From assembly GCF_014646695.1 (NCBI RefSeq), contig NZ_BMNT01000013.1, positions 122,755-186,754 on the forward strand: a stretch of 64,000 nt of DNA, written 5' to 3'. This stretch comes from Sphaerisporangium melleum. Lineage in GTDB: Bacteria; Actinomycetota; Actinomycetes; Streptosporangiales; Streptosporangiaceae. The notes beneath the pieces were generated by a model that had not been told where the DNA came from, made no database searches, and saw only the letters and a program-made list of their open reading frames with translations. A program made the translations under genes and the position numbers. Numbering within the stretch: position 1 is the first letter of the stretch; each line of letters opens with the position of its first letter. This document shows, piece after piece, positions 24,103-32,426 of this stretch.

Positions 24103-26781
24103 GTGGCCGGCTCTGAGGAGGCTCCCTTACCGTTCCCCGGTTCCCCCGCCGACGCCGCCGAGCCGGTCGACCGGCTCGCCGTCCTGCGCCGGCTGGCCGC
24201 CGCGCTGCTCCACCCGCCTCTGACCGTGCTGTTCCACGGCGAGGCCGGCATCGGCAAGAGCCACCTGCTCGCCGAGACCGAGGCGCTGGCCGCGACCATG
24301 GGCTACCGCGTGCTGCACGGCCAGGCCCGCGACTTCGGCAGCGGTCTGGCCTACGCCTCGCTCGCCGACGCCCTCGGCACGCTGCGCACCGACCCCGCGG
24401 CGGGCGAGCCACTCGGGGAACTGCTGGACGCCATCGACCAGGCCGCCCTGGGCGCCACCGGCGCCGCCCCGGCCGTGCGCACCGCCAACCTGCTGGAGGC
24501 GCTGCCCGGCCGCACCTTCCTGGCGATCGACGACCTCCACCTCGCCGACGCCGACACCCTGAGCGCGCTGTCCTACCTTCCCCGGCGGGTGCGCGGCCTG
24601 GTGGTCGCCGGCACCGCCCGGCGCCCGCCCGCGATGGACGCCGACCTGGCGATCCGGCTCGGCCCGCTGTCACGCGAGGAGGTCGCCGCGCTGGTCACCG
24701 GCCTGCTCGGCCGCACCCCGAGCGAGGCCACCGTGCGCCGGATCCACGAGGAGAGCCGGGGCAACCCGTGGTTCGCCCGGGAGGCCGTGCTCACCCTCGT
24801 GCAGGGCGGGGCCGTGCAGGCCGCCGTCCCCGTGCCGCGCCGGGGCGCCCTGCTCAGCCGGCTGTTCCAGCGCGACCAGGGCGGGCGCGGCCTGGCCAGG
24901 GTGCTCGCGGCGCTGCGCCGTACGCGGCCGGCCGGCCTGGCCGACCTCCCCGTGCTCGCGGAGGTCGCGGGCCTGGACGCGGCCGAGGCCGAGCGCGCCT
25001 TCGACGGGCTGATCAGGGACGGCCTGGTCCTGCCGGCAGGCGGGGACGCCTACGACTTCGCCCATCCGCTGGTCGCCGAGGCCCTGTACGCCGACCTCGG
25101 CCCGGCCGAGCGGCGCCGCGTCCACGCCCGCATCGCCGATCTGCTGCGCGACCGGGGCCTGGACGGCACCCGCACGGTGCTCGAATGGGCCACCCACGTG
25201 GCCGAGGGCGGCTCGGGCGCCGAGGCGCTGACCGCCATGCTGCGCGCGGCCGAGACGACCCGCTGGACGGCGCCGCTGTCGGCCGCGCACTGGTACGGCA
25301 GGGCGGCCGAGCTCGCCCCGCCCGAGGAGGCCGGCGTGCTGCTCTCCCGGCAGACGCTGTCGTACTGGAAGGGCTCCCGCCCGGCCGACGCCCTGCGCGC
25401 CGGGCGGGCCGCCCTGGCCGTGCTGACGCCGGGCCGGCGGCACACCCGCACCGCCCAGACCGTGGTCAACGCCGCGCACGCCATGGGCCGGTACGAGCTG
25501 GCGGTGTCGATCGCCGCCGAGCAGCTCCCGCACGCGGACGACCCGACCGCCCTGCTGGCCCAGCAGGCCGTGATCGGCACCCAGCTCGGCCTCGACTCCG
25601 CCGACGCGGCGGCCGGGGCCGCCTGGCGCGCGCTGCCCGGCTGCCCGCCGCAGGACCTGGTCATCGCCCTGAGCGCGCTCGCCGGCGACGCGATCATCAA
25701 GGGCCGGTGGGCGCGGACCGAACGCGCGCTGACGGCTCTGCTGTCGGCCTCGGCGGCGCTGCCCCCCGCCGGGCGGCTGGCCGCCCTCGAGTCGGCCGCG
25801 CACATCCTGGCCAGCGCGGGGGCGCGCACCCGGGCGCTCGACCTGCTCTCCCAGGCCGAGCAGATCTACCGGGGCCTCGGCTGGCGCGACATCGCCGGGC
25901 AGCACGCCCGCACCATGGCCGTGGTGCGCCGTCTCGGCGGCGAGTGGGAGCACGCCCTGCGGGAGATCCGCTCCGACGCCCTGGCCCTCACCGAGGCCGG
26001 CCTGTGGGAGAACGCCGCGCTGCTGCGCAACATCGAGGTGGACATCCTGCTCGACCAGGGGCGCTACGACGAGGCGGGACGGCTGCTGGACGACCCGCCG
26101 CCCAACTGCGTGCTCCAGCGGTCGCTGCGCGCCCTGTTCAAGGCCCGCCGGGCGCTCGCCCTCGGCGATCGCGCCGCGGCGGCCCGGCTGCTGGACGAGG
26201 CCGCCGCGGGCCCTCCGGACGTCCGGCACCGCGAGCTCGCCGTCCGGGTCAACATGCACGTCACCGGCGGCGACCTGGCCGCCGCCCGGGCCGCGGCCGC
26301 CGACCTCGCGCAGGCCGCCGGCACCGGCACACCCCGGGCCCGGATGTCCGCCGACCTCGCCATGGCCATGACCTTCGGGGACGCCGCACGGGCCGAGGGC
26401 GCGCTGGAGGCCGCGAGGGCGGACGGGCTGCGGTTCGAGGAGGGCAAGGCCCGTCTGGTGCTCGGTGCGCTCGCCGGCGACGGCGCGCAGTTGACGCGGG
26501 CGCAGGCCATCTTCGCCGACCTGGGCGCCGTCCCCTGGCGTGACCGTGCCGGCCGGGCCCTGGCGAGCGCCGGGCTCGCCCCCTCCCCTGCCGCCGGGCT
26601 CACCCCCGCCGAGCGTCGCGTCATCGAGCTGGTCGCCGCCGGCATGTCCAACCCGCAGATCGCGGGCGAGCTGCACTACAGCCGCAAGACCGTGGAGGTG
26701 TACCTCTCCCGCGTCTACGCCAAGACCGGCCTGCGCTCCCGGGTGGAGCTCGCCCTCGCCCACGAACGCGGCGAGCTCTGA
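24103..26781 (+). CDS. LAL-type (large ATP-binding LuxR) transcriptional regulator
   Basis: This 892-residue protein has an N-terminal AAA/STAND ATPase: Walker A GEAGIGKS (46-53), Walker B-like FLAIDDLHLAD (about 140). A long helical TPR-like middle (about 330-800) is followed by a C-terminal LuxR helix-turn-helix (about 827-885, LTPAERRVIELVAAGMSN and YSRKTVEVYLSRVYAK). LAL proteins activate transcription after ATP-dependent, ligand-triggered assembly. The GTG lies 3 bp after the TetR stop with no clear ribosome site, so translation is probably coupled. The neighbourhood suggests a link to the MMPL/TetR unit, but LAL genes often sit in unrelated surroundings and no inducer can be named. Confidence 0.88.
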   Translation: MAGSEEAPLPFPGSPADAAEPVDRLAVLRRLAAALLHPPLTVLFHGEAGIGKSHLLAETEALAATMGYRVLHGQARDFGSGLAYASLADALGTLRTDPAAGEPLGELLDAIDQAALGATGAAPAVRTANLLEALPGRTFLAIDDLHLADADTLSALSYLPRRVRGLVVAGTARRPPAMDADLAIRLGPLSREEVAALVTGLLGRTPSEATVRRIHEESRGNPWFAREAVLTLVQGGAVQAAVPVPRRGALLSRLFQRDQGGRGLARVLAALRRTRPAGLADLPVLAEVAGLDAAEAERAFDGLIRDGLVLPAGGDAYDFAHPLVAEALYADLGPAERRRVHARIADLLRDRGLDGTRTVLEWATHVAEGGSGAEALTAMLRAAETTRWTAPLSAAHWYGRAAELAPPEEAGVLLSRQTLSYWKGSRPADALRAGRAALAVLTPGRRHTRTAQTVVNAAHAMGRYELAVSIAAEQLPHADDPTALLAQQAVIGTQLGLDSADAAAGAAWRALPGCPPQDLVIALSALAGDAIIKGRWARTERALTALLSASAALPPAGRLAALESAAHILASAGARTRALDLLSQAEQIYRGLGWRDIAGQHARTMAVVRRLGGEWEHALREIRSDALALTEAGLWENAALLRNIEVDILLDQGRYDEAGRLLDDPPPNCVLQRSLRALFKARRALALGDRAAAARLLDEAAAGPPDVRHRELAVRVNMHVTGGDLAAARAAAADLAQAAGTGTPRARMSADLAMAMTFGDAARAEGALEAARADGLRFEEGKARLVLGALAGDGAQLTRAQAIFADLGAVPWRDRAGRALASAGLAPSPAAGLTPAERRVIELVAAGMSNPQIAGELHYSRKTVEVYLSRVYAKTGLRSRVELALAHERGEL

Positions 26782-27002
26782 CGCCGTCCGGCGAGCCCGG
26801 CCGATCACGGCACCGCCGCGTCCGGACGGGTCGCGTTCCGGTGCCTGCTCCAGGTCGCCGGGCTCCGCCTTCGCCGGCTCCGAGGCCCGTACGAGCGGGC
26901 TCTCGATGCACCCGCTACACGACTGTCCGATATGCGGTCATGTGCCGGAATAGTCAATGAAAGTGCAAAGTACAGCTAGAAAGTAATAAATTCAAGAACT
27001 TT

Positions 27003-27059
27003 ACATGGCCTCTCCGGAGGTGATCGGATTCCTGCGTTCACCAACTCTGGAGGCCATGT
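27003..27059 (+). promoter_or_regulatory. Long-range stem sequestering the Shine-Dalgarno and start of the subtilase gene
   Basis: ACATGGCCTC (27003-27012) is perfectly complementary to GAGGCCATGT (27050-27059), which contains most of the GGAGG ribosome site (27049-27053) and the GTG start (27058). The 37-nt loop holds its own CTCCGGAG palindrome. Pairing in the leader would block translation; this is a direct sequence observation with an inferred role. The bases before it (26950-27002) are unusually AT-rich and probably hold the promoter. Confidence 0.5.
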
Positions 27060-30000
27060 GAGGCTGTCTACCCCCCGGAAGTCCGCGGCGTCGGTCGCCG
27101 CGGCTCTTCTCGCCATCGTGGCCGTCCCCGCGGCGGCGCACGGTGCCTCTCCTGTTCGACCTTCCACGGGGTCCTCAGCCGCGACCGGCGGCGCGCCGGT
27201 CACCATCACGTTGATCACCGGTGACAGGGTGACGCTGACCCCGCGCCCCGGCGGATCTCCCTCGGTGGACGTCCGGCGCGCGCCGGGAGCAACCGGCTCG
27301 GTGCGCATCGCCACCGAGGGCGAGGACATTTACGTCTACCCCGACGAGGCCGTCGCCTACATCGCGGCCGACCGGCTGGACAAGCAGCTCTTCAACGTGA
27401 CCCGGCTGATGGCCCAGGGCTACGACGACGGGCACAGCGCCGACCTCCCTCTGATCGTCACCCGCGAGAAGGACTCGGCCGCACGCCGGTCCGGCGCCAC
27501 GAACGGCCCATCGGCCCCCTCGCCCAGCGCGGCGCTGCCCGGCGCCGAGGTCACCCTGAGCCTTCCCTCCGTCGACGCTGACGCGGTCCGTGCCCGGCGC
27601 TCGACGGCCACGGCCTTCTGGTCGGCTCTCACCCGCACCGGCCAAGGTGACCGGCCGTCGGCGAAGCGGACCGGCGGCACACCGGAGCCTCCCTTCGCCG
27701 ACGGCATCGGCAAGGTGTGGCTCGACGGCAAGGCGAAGGCGGCCCTCGCCGACACCACCGCGCAGATCGGCGCCCCCGCGGCCTGGGCCGCGGGAGGCAC
27801 GGGCGCCGGGGTCCGGGTCGCCATCCTGGACACCGGCGTGGACACCACCCATCCGGACCTCGCCGGCCGCGTGGCGGCGTCCCGGAGCTTCATCCCCGGT
27901 CAGGAGGTCACCGACCGCAACGGGCACGGCACCCACACCGCCTCCACCCTGGCCGGGACGGGCGCCGCGTCCGGCGGCAAGGAGCGGGGAGTCGCCCCCG
28001 GCGCCGACCTGGTGGTGGGCAAGGTCCTCGACGACAGCAACTCCGGGCCCATCTCGGGCGTCATCGCGGGCATGGAGTGGGCGGCGCGGACCGAGCACGC
28101 CAAGGTGATCAGCATGAGCCTGGGCGTCGGCGGCTGGCACACCCAGGACGATCCGCTGAGCCAGGCGCTCAACCGGCTGAGCGCCGAGACCGGCGCGCTG
28201 TTCGTCGTCGCCGCGGGCAACGACGGCCCCGGCCCCTACAGCGTCGCCGCGCCGGGAACCGCGGACGCCGCGCTGACCGTCGGCGCGGTGGACGCCTCCG
28301 ACCACCTCGCCGACTTCTCCAGCGCCGGGCCGCGCCTCAGTGACGACGCCCTCAAGCCCGACCTGACCGCTCCCGGCGTGAACGTGCTGGCGGCGCGCTC
28401 GCAGTACCTGGAGTGGGGCGAGGGCTTCTACCGCGAGGACAGCGGCACCTCCATGGCGACGCCCCACGTCGCCGGGGCGGCCGTCCTGCTGGCGCAGAAG
28501 CACCCCGACTGGTCCGCGCGGCAGATCAAGGACGCCTTGATGAGCACCAGCGTGCCGACCCCGGACTACAGCCCCTACCAGGCCGGCGCCGGCCGGCTGG
28601 ACGTGGCCGCCGCCTACCTGAAGGACCAGGTCATCGCGAGCGGATCGGTGGACGCCGGTCTGGTCCGCTGGTCGTCCGAGCAGCAGCGGCAGCCGGTCAA
28701 GCGGAAGATCACCTACACCAACACCACTGACGCCCCCATCACCCTGGAGCTCACCACCGACCGTGGCGATGCCCCCGCGCAGGCGTTCACGACGGCCGCC
28801 GGCCACGTCACCGTGCCCGCGCGTGGCACCTCGGCGGTCGACCTCACGGTGGACCCGGAGGGGCTCGCCCCTGGCCGCTACACCGCCCAGGTCAAGGCGC
28901 GGTACGCGACCGGCGAGGTGCACACGACCGTAGGGGTCTCCGTCGAGTCCGAGAGGTACGACCTCACCGTCCACCTGAAGGACCGCGCCGGGCGGCCCGT
29001 GAGCGACAATGTCGAGATCAGGAGCGCCGACGGGGAAAGCACCTTCATGTGGGTCCCGGACGGGACGCTCACCAGCCGCTGGGCCCCCGGCTCCTACACG
29101 GTCCTGTCGCTTCCGGACGTGGAAGGCCTGCACGGAGCCCACTCGCTGGGGATGGCGGTGCTGATCGCTCCCGAGATCGACCTGACGAGCGACCGCACCG
29201 TCGAGCTCGACGCCTCACGGGCACGCCAGGTGAAGGTGGCGACCCCCAAGCCGACCAGCGTCGTCGCCGGCAGAGTCGACATCTACCGCTCCTTCACCTC
29301 GAGCCGGCCCGCACCCGGCGGCAACGGTGACCTGAAGGAGACGATCATGACTCCGGTCGCCTACGACAGCCTGTGGGCTCTACCCACGAAGAAGGTGAAG
29401 AAGGGCAGCTTCGTCTTCACCACCAGATTCCGCGCCGAGCAGACGCCGCTGAAGATCGACTACCGCGGCCGCAGCCTCGACGACGCCCTGGTGCAGCCCG
29501 GTTCCCCGACGATGCCGGACGGCACCTCGCGCCTTCCCGCCGTCTTCGCCGGCAACGGATCAACGGCCGACTACGCCGGCCAGTCCGCCCGCGGCAAGGT
29601 CGTGGTCGTCCGCGACGGCGACGCGGTGACCCCCGCAGATCGGGCCGCGGCGGCGCACACCGCCGGTGCGGCGCTGCTCCTGGTGGTCAACGACGGCACC
29701 GGCCGCAAGAGCGACTGGTACGGCGCCGCCGACGGCGTCTCCTCCGGGCCGATCCCGGTCGCCTCGCTGACCCTGGACCAGGGAGAAGACCTGATCCACG
29801 AGATCACTTCCGCGGGCAGGAAGGAGACCCGGCTGACGGTCGAGGCCCACCCGGTGCCGGAGTACCTGTACGACCTGGTCGACTACCACGATGGCGCGGT
29901 GCCCGCGGACCCCTCCGCCAAGACCGATCCCCGCGACCTCGCCCGAATCGATCTCGAATTCGCCCCGCCGACCGGCAGGCAGGTCAGCGAGTGGCGGGTG

Positions 30001-30858
30001 GACCACCCGCCGTACGAGTGGTACTCGGCTCCCCCGTTCGCCCCCGAGCCGGTCGCCCCGGGACGGCGTACCGACTGGGTCTCCGCCGGAGAGGGGATCA
30101 TCTGGGAGCAGTCCGCCGGCCTGCAGGACTTCGGGTCCGCCAAGTCCGAGCCCCTGTCCTATCGGCCGGGGAGCGTACAGCGGGACCGCTGGTTCGGCCC
30201 CATCACCCGGCCACGCATGATCAGCGCCGAGGGCCCGTTCCGCGGCGAGTACGGACTCAGCGCCTACATCCAGGGGTTCGGCGACGCGGGAGCCGCGCAC
30301 AGCGGCGGGTCCGGCCAGCCGGGCGTGTGGCAGCGGATCTCGATGTACCAGGGTGACAAGCGACTGGTCCAGTTCGAAGGCTGGCCCTCGCTGAACGTCG
30401 GACTGGAGCGGGAGAAACTGCCCTACCGGATCGTCGTCGAGACCAAGAGCGGCGGCCAGATCGGCCCCTACTCCTCCGCCACCACGACCGAGTGGCGCTT
30501 CACCTCCGGCGCCCCCGACAAGGAGTTCGAGGCCATCCCGCTGGTCCAGCTGGACTACGGCACCGATCTGGACGCCGAAGGCCGGGCGGGGCGCAGGCCG
30601 GAGCTGTCCATCACGCCGGTCGTGCTCAACGGCGGCGGCGCCAAGGACGCGGTCTCCTCGCTCACGCTGGACGTCTCCTACGACGACGGCGCGACCTGGC
30701 AGCGACAGGGCCTGAAGGAGAAGAAGGGCACCTGGCGGACGTCCCTGAACGCGCCGCAGCGGGCCGGCTTCGTGTCCATCCGGGTCACCGCCGGGCAGCA
30801 CAACGGCGGCGGCGTCACCCAGACCATCACCCGCGCCTTCGGCCTCCGCCAGCCCTGA
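27058..30858 (+). CDS. Secreted multidomain subtilisin-like serine protease (S8 family)
   Basis: This 1266-residue preproprotein starts with a Sec signal (KSAASVAAALLAIVAVPAAAHG) and a pro-region to about residue 235. The catalytic triad is Asp258 (AILDTGVD), His290 (NGHGTHT) and Ser465 (GTSMATP), with oxyanion Asn in AAGNDGPG. After residue 510 come beta-sandwich domains, a PA-like insertion (GKVVVVRDGDAVTPADRAAAA, about 855-880) and a further C-terminal part without a cell-wall anchor. It is released from the cell and probably degrades proteins for nutrition or processes surface proteins. The GTG at 27058 follows GGAGG closely (4 nt). Both elements lie in a predicted hairpin, so translation may be controlled. 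A long terminator hairpin follows at 30919-30961. Confidence 0.9.
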   Translation: MRLSTPRKSAASVAAALLAIVAVPAAAHGASPVRPSTGSSAATGGAPVTITLITGDRVTLTPRPGGSPSVDVRRAPGATGSVRIATEGEDIYVYPDEAVAYIAADRLDKQLFNVTRLMAQGYDDGHSADLPLIVTREKDSAARRSGATNGPSAPSPSAALPGAEVTLSLPSVDADAVRARRSTATAFWSALTRTGQGDRPSAKRTGGTPEPPFADGIGKVWLDGKAKAALADTTAQIGAPAAWAAGGTGAGVRVAILDTGVDTTHPDLAGRVAASRSFIPGQEVTDRNGHGTHTASTLAGTGAASGGKERGVAPGADLVVGKVLDDSNSGPISGVIAGMEWAARTEHAKVISMSLGVGGWHTQDDPLSQALNRLSAETGALFVVAAGNDGPGPYSVAAPGTADAALTVGAVDASDHLADFSSAGPRLSDDALKPDLTAPGVNVLAARSQYLEWGEGFYREDSGTSMATPHVAGAAVLLAQKHPDWSARQIKDALMSTSVPTPDYSPYQAGAGRLDVAAAYLKDQVIASGSVDAGLVRWSSEQQRQPVKRKITYTNTTDAPITLELTTDRGDAPAQAFTTAAGHVTVPARGTSAVDLTVDPEGLAPGRYTAQVKARYATGEVHTTVGVSVESERYDLTVHLKDRAGRPVSDNVEIRSADGESTFMWVPDGTLTSRWAPGSYTVLSLPDVEGLHGAHSLGMAVLIAPEIDLTSDRTVELDASRARQVKVATPKPTSVVAGRVDIYRSFTSSRPAPGGNGDLKETIMTPVAYDSLWALPTKKVKKGSFVFTTRFRAEQTPLKIDYRGRSLDDALVQPGSPTMPDGTSRLPAVFAGNGSTADYAGQSARGKVVVVRDGDAVTPADRAAAAHTAGAALLLVVNDGTGRKSDWYGAADGVSSGPIPVASLTLDQGEDLIHEITSAGRKETRLTVEAHPVPEYLYDLVDYHDGAVPADPSAKTDPRDLARIDLEFAPPTGRQVSEWRVDHPPYEWYSAPPFAPEPVAPGRRTDWVSAGEGIIWEQSAGLQDFGSAKSEPLSYRPGSVQRDRWFGPITRPRMISAEGPFRGEYGLSAYIQGFGDAGAAHSGGSGQPGVWQRISMYQGDKRLVQFEGWPSLNVGLEREKLPYRIVVETKSGGQIGPYSSATTTEWRFTSGAPDKEFEAIPLVQLDYGTDLDAEGRAGRRPELSITPVVLNGGGAKDAVSSLTLDVSYDDGATWQRQGLKEKKGTWRTSLNAPQRAGFVSIRVTAGQHNGGGVTQTITRAFGLRQP

Positions 30859-30918
30859 GCGAACGATCAGCGGGTGAGGCGGCGCCGGCGAACCCATCCC
30901 CGGCACCTGCCCTGATCA

Positions 30919-30961
30919 CGCCCCCGTCGGCATCCAGCGTCCTGGATCGCCGGCGGGGGCG
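30919..30961 (+). terminator. Long hairpin terminator after the subtilase
   Basis: CGCCCCCGTCGGCATCCAG (30919-30937) pairs with CTGGATCGCCGGCGGGGGCG (30942-30961) around a 4-nt loop; one G-U pair and one bulged G are the only imperfections. It ends 60 bp before the PadR gene, close to that gene's promoter. Confidence 0.75.
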
Positions 30962-30989
30962 TCCGCATGCGCGCACTCCTTCGTTCCCT

Positions 30990-31010
30990 ATATCTTGGCG
31001 GACAAGTTAT
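30990..31010. promoter_or_regulatory. PadR-type operator overlapping the promoter
   Basis: ATATCTTG (30990-30997) and CAAGTTAT (31003-31010) form a 21-bp imperfect dyad (7 of 8 pairs, 5-bp centre), the size and AT-rich form usual for PadR sites. TTATCC at 31007-31012 could serve as a -10 box ending 8 nt before the ATG, so the transcript may be leaderless and autorepressed. Confidence 0.55.
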
Positions 31011-31020
31011 CCTTGCCGGT

Positions 31021-31359
31021 ATGACTCCCAGGGTGATGACGGAGCCCGCGTTCCTCGTCCTCACGGCACTGGCCGACCAGCCGCGACACGGTTACGGCAT
31101 CGTCCAGGAGGTCGAGAGGCTGTCAGGCGGGCGCACGCTACTCAAGATCGGCAGCCTGTACGGCGTCCTCGACCGGCTCACCGGTGACGAACTGGTCGCC
31201 CTCGACCGCGAAGAGGTGTGGCAGGGGCGGCTGCGCCGCTACTACCGGCTCACCGAGTCCGGGGCGCGCGCCCTGGAGAAGGAGGCCGCACGACTGGCCG
31301 AGAACGCCGAGCACGCGCGCGGCCGGCTGCGCGCCAGGTACGCGGAGGGTACGGCATGA
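31021..31359 (+). CDS. PadR-family transcriptional regulator
   Basis: This 112-residue protein is a compact PadR winged helix: LTALADQPRHGYGIVQEVER, then LKIGSLYGVLDRLTGDELV and the wing RRYYRLTESGARAL, ending in a dimerisation helix (residues 85-112). PadR proteins usually repress a neighbouring membrane or efflux gene and respond to small aromatic or drug-like ligands. The ATG at 31021 is supported by the promoter geometry and family length; no ribosome site is seen. Its stop overlaps the start of the downstream membrane-protein gene (ATGA), a classical PadR pair. The dyad at 30990-31010 is the likely operator. Confidence 0.88.
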   Translation: MTPRVMTEPAFLVLTALADQPRHGYGIVQEVERLSGGRTLLKIGSLYGVLDRLTGDELVALDREEVWQGRLRRYYRLTESGARALEKEAARLAENAEHARGRLRARYAEGTA

Positions 31360-32426
31360 GTCTTCTGGAAAAGCGCTACCGGCACGTCCTGCGACTGCTG
31401 CCCGCCTCCTACCGAGCCGAGCGCCAGGAGGAGATGGTCAACACCTTCCTGGAGGGCGCGGGCGACCTCACGGACGCCGACAACCCCCGACCGCGCTGGT
31501 CGGAGATCCTGAGTGTGGCGGCGCTGTCGGTCCGTGCGCGCCTCGGCGGCGCGGGGACGGGCCCGAGATCCTTCGCCTGGGGACAGGCCGTCCGCCTGGT
31601 GGCCCTCCTGGGGCTGGCCTTCCACGCCATGATGAGCTGGATGGTCTTCTGGCGGTTTCTTGCGCGCTACGGGCTCTTCGGCCCGTCCGCCGCCCCTCAG
31701 CCTGCTCTTCCCGCGCCGGAGTCGGCCGACCGGCTGTGGGACATCGCCCAGGGGTTCACCGCCCTGCTGTGGGTCGCCGCCTTCGCCGCGCTCACCAGGG
31801 GCTGCCCGCGTGCCGCCAAACCGCTGGCGTTGCTCGCCGTCGCCGCCGCCTCCAGCGACCTGCTGAAGCTGTGGAGCCTGGACACCAGGACGGCCGTGAC
31901 GGTCATGACCCTGAACGGTGTGCTGTACGCCGTGCCGGTGCTCGCCCTGTTCGCCGGGTTCCACCGCGACGCCCCCGCGATCCGCCGGCCGCCGCGGGTC
32001 GCCGTCCTGCCCGTCGCCGCCGGGGTCCTGCTGTCCGGCCTTCTCACTCTTGCCGGCACCTGGTCGCAGCAGCCGCCCATCAGCCTGGCCACCTGGTCGT
32101 GGATCTGGCCCTGGCTGGACCTGCCCGGGCTGGCCTCTCTCGCGCTCCTGCTCGCCGGGGCAGCGAGCATCGGCGTCCACCTGCTCGTCCCGGCCCGGCG
32201 CTCGCCCGTGCCAGCGGTCGCGCTGGCGATCCTCGCCGTCCCGGTAATGCTCGGCCGCCTGGTCCGCCTCGAACTCGGAGTCGCCGACCCCGTGTCGCGG
32301 GTCATGACGGCCGTCGGCATCGCCCAGATCGCGGCCCTGCTGCTGTGCGCGCTCACCCTGGCCGTTCTCGGCATCCGCACGATGCCCCCGGCCCCATCGC
32401 CGGGAGCCGGGCCGTCGTCCTGCTGA
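31356..32426 (+). CDS. Polytopic membrane protein co-transcribed with padR
   Basis: I recognise no named family. The 356-residue product has a cytoplasmic N-terminus of about 70 residues (EKRYRHVLRLLPASYRAERQ, EMVNTFLEGAGD), followed by six to eight hydrophobic segments (e.g. FAWGQAVRLVALLGLAFHAM, ALLWVAAFAALT, VAVLPVAAGVLLSGLLTLAG, AQIAALLLCALTLAVLGI). The N-terminal pattern YRHVLRLLP-YRAE-EEM resembles DUF1700/permease-like proteins found next to PadR genes, so a role in envelope stress or efflux control is possible. Translation is coupled to padR by a 4-nt overlap. Its TGA abuts the stop of the opposing operon within TGATCA, with no intervening terminator. Confidence 0.72.
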   Translation: MSLLEKRYRHVLRLLPASYRAERQEEMVNTFLEGAGDLTDADNPRPRWSEILSVAALSVRARLGGAGTGPRSFAWGQAVRLVALLGLAFHAMMSWMVFWRFLARYGLFGPSAAPQPALPAPESADRLWDIAQGFTALLWVAAFAALTRGCPRAAKPLALLAVAAASSDLLKLWSLDTRTAVTVMTLNGVLYAVPVLALFAGFHRDAPAIRRPPRVAVLPVAAGVLLSGLLTLAGTWSQQPPISLATWSWIWPWLDLPGLASLALLLAGAASIGVHLLVPARRSPVPAVALAILAVPVMLGRLVRLELGVADPVSRVMTAVGIAQIAALLLCALTLAVLGIRTMPPAPSPGAGPSSC

